Assembly: GCF_900111145.1 (NCBI RefSeq)
Contig: NZ_FOIR01000002.1
Location: 930,001 to 994,000 of the forward strand
DNA: 64,000 nt
Direction of reading: 5' to 3'
Origin: Roseivirga pacifica
GTDB lineage: Bacteria > Bacteroidota > Bacteroidia > Cytophagales > Cyclobacteriaceae
The translations under genes were made by a program, and so were the position numbers. The notes under the pieces were generated by a model, which searched no databases, was not told the DNA's origin, and saw only the letters and a program-made list of their open reading frames with translations. Within the stretch, counting starts at the first letter, position 1. The number at the start of each line of letters is the position of its first letter. Of this stretch, positions 62,629 to 64,000 are shown piece by piece.

Positions 62629-63048
62629 GATACACCCTAGGACTATTCGAAAAGAAAACTCTAATTTCAAGCCACAAACCCACACAAAAGACAAGAAAGT
62701 GCAGAAAATTATGTTGAGCCTTGAGAAAGCTGCCTCAGCAAACTCTAAAAAAATCCACTTTTTTTCCTTTAACTAAATCCAGCTAGCACACCTGCTTCGT
62801 AAGGTTAAATAAGTGTTTATAGTATTTCAACTAATTAGGTTTTGGTTGATAAGGTTGAGTCTGATCCCGGTAATGTTATTATCGGGATCTATTTTTTATA
62901 GCCAAAGTTCTTTTGACAAACACAAAAGGATAATTTAACCACCCTCACAAACAGGTTATTACAATAAAATTCAGAATTTATTCTAATCTATTAAATCCAA
63001 TCACCCAGGTTACTTAGTAAGTATGGTTACAACAAAAGAATAACAACC
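62629..63048. other. 420-nt gap with a terminator and the CHRD gene leader
   Basis: No ORF is supported. The AT-rich stretch ends in a strong hairpin terminator (62863-62889), 235 nt after the helicase stop. This leaves room for a small RNA or a long 3' untranslated region. The remaining ~160 nt up to 63049 are the leader of the CHRD gene. Confidence 0.5.
62863..62889 (+). terminator. Rho-independent terminator
   Basis: Outer stem GATCCCG (62863-62869) / CGGGATC (62883-62889), extended by a G-T wobble and TAAT/ATTA pairs around a GTT loop, followed by TATTTTTTATA. Confidence 0.85.
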
Positions 63049-64000
63049 ATGTTAAAACCTACAAGAAAATTATTTCAAAACCTTAGCAAAGTTCTCACTT
63101 TGGTATTTGCGTTTACAATTGTCGTTTCCTGCGACAATGATGACGATGCACCTGCCCCACCTTTGACAGGCGACAAAGTTACTTTTAGCCTTTCTGCCGT
63201 TGGCTCATCTGGTGTAATGGGTTCTGCAATCTTCGAAAAGAGAGAAGACAACACTACAATTTTAACGCTAGACTTGAGCGGAACCAGTTCGGGAGGCTCA
63301 CACCCTTCTCACATTCACTTTAACACTGCTGCAGAAGGTGGAGACATAGCTGTTAGCCTTACTCCTGTAGATGGCAGCACCGGAATGAGCGAGACAACCA
63401 TCTCGATGTTAGATGACGGTACAGCGATTACTTATGACGAGCTGATTATGTTTGATGGATACATTAATGTTCACAATAGCTCGAACGACTTAGCTACACT
63501 ACTTGCACAAGGCGATATTGGAGAAAACGCCCTTACTGGCAACATGACCAGCTATGATTTGGCAGCTGTAAGCGACCCAGACATTATGGGAACGGCAACT
63601 TTTTACGAAAGAGCCAACAACGAAACCCTTGTTGAAATTAGCTTAATGAACGACCCTAGCGATAGCGATAGACCAATTCATATTCATGAAAACACCGCTG
63701 TTGAAGGCGGAGATATCGCTATTACCCTGAGCAACGTGATGAACGGATGGAGTAAAACTAACGTGGCATCGTTTGACAACGGCACCGCCATTACTTATAC
63801 CGAATTAACCAATTACGATGGATACATTAATGTTCACGCTAGCGCAAATGATTTAGCAACCCTAGTAGCCCAAGGCGACATTGGACAAAACAAACTAACG
63901 AGCATGTCTGAGGAATACCCACTTTCATCGGTGGCAGACCCCGACATTTCCGGTACTGCAACATTTACCAAACGCATGAACGGAGAAACCTTGGTAACCG
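63049..64000 (+). CDS. CHRD-repeat lipoprotein (3' truncated by window)
   Basis: At least 317 residues from ATG 63049, open to the right edge. The signal peptide ends at VVSC (Cys28), followed by DNDDD, a surface-lipoprotein type export signal. Two full CHRD-like modules and the start of a third have a period of ~121 residues (GYINVHNSSNDLATLLAQGD near 63457, GYINVHASANDLATLVAQGD near 63819). HPSHIHFNT and RPIHIHENT carry the His motif of CHRD domains. It is a probable surface-exposed protein; function unknown. Confidence 0.88.
   Translation, partial: MLKPTRKLFQNLSKVLTLVFAFTIVVSCDNDDDAPAPPLTGDKVTFSLSAVGSSGVMGSAIFEKREDNTTILTLDLSGTSSGGSHPSHIHFNTAAEGGDIAVSLTPVDGSTGMSETTISMLDDGTAITYDELIMFDGYINVHNSSNDLATLLAQGDIGENALTGNMTSYDLAAVSDPDIMGTATFYERANNETLVEISLMNDPSDSDRPIHIHENTAVEGGDIAITLSNVMNGWSKTNVASFDNGTAITYTELTNYDGYINVHASANDLATLVAQGDIGQNKLTSMSEEYPLSSVADPDISGTATFTKRMNGETLVT

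Overview
The window reads as chromosomal DNA from a marine-type member of the Bacteroidota, most likely order Cytophagales (Roseivirga/Fulvivirga-like; this placement is inference). The evidence is a giant secreted protein with a type IX secretion (T9SS) C-terminal sorting domain, many lipoproteins with C-K-D-D type N-termini, DUF4249 lipoproteins, a Na+-translocating NADH dehydrogenase (nqr) operon, PadR-linked FtsX-type permeases with an N-terminal prefix domain, TAnnTTTG -7 promoter boxes, and almost no Shine-Dalgarno sequences. No rRNA, tRNA, CRISPR array, prophage or intact insertion sequence was seen.

Layout. 1-5.6 kb: the 3' end of a gene, a lipoprotein, an AraC regulator with a membrane protein/flavin oxidoreductase pair, then a Crp-type regulator with an NAD(P)H oxidoreductase. 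This last pair lies between two gaps filled with related palindromic repeats. 5.6-15.8 kb: a 3215-residue T9SS adhesin-like protein and a probable surface lipoprotein just downstream of it. 16-24 kb: an AraC regulator, the nqrABCDE operon (nqrF is not there), and cmk-ispH. 24-34.5 kb: mostly single housekeeping or envelope genes (beta-barrel protein, adenine deaminase, TPR protein, adenylate cyclase, AraC regulator, glucosaminidase plus polysaccharide deacetylase).

34.5-57.2 kb: four copies of a two-gene module, PadR repressor plus FtsX/MacB-type permease; the last two copies are divergent. Between them lie three tandem DUF4249 lipoproteins, a GH3 beta-glucosidase with a PA14 insert, small DUF proteins, a REP-associated tyrosine transposase (RAYT) with palindromes on both sides, and a Tat-exported Gfo/Idh/MocA oxidoreductase. 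57.2-64 kb: the two genes of mannosylglycerate synthesis (mpgS, mpgP), a lipoprotein, a large Lhr-like DEXH helicase of the ligase-associated type without its usual partners, and the start of a CHRD-repeat lipoprotein cut by the window edge.

The strongest leads are the repeated PadR-permease modules with putative operators that share a core across two loci, the RAYT/REP locus, a separate ~80-bp inverted-repeat element in three copies, the giant adhesin with homogenised internal DNA repeats, and the compatible-solute pair mpgS-mpgP. No complete new defence or mobile system was recognised. Functional names rest on motif and family recall; no database search was run.
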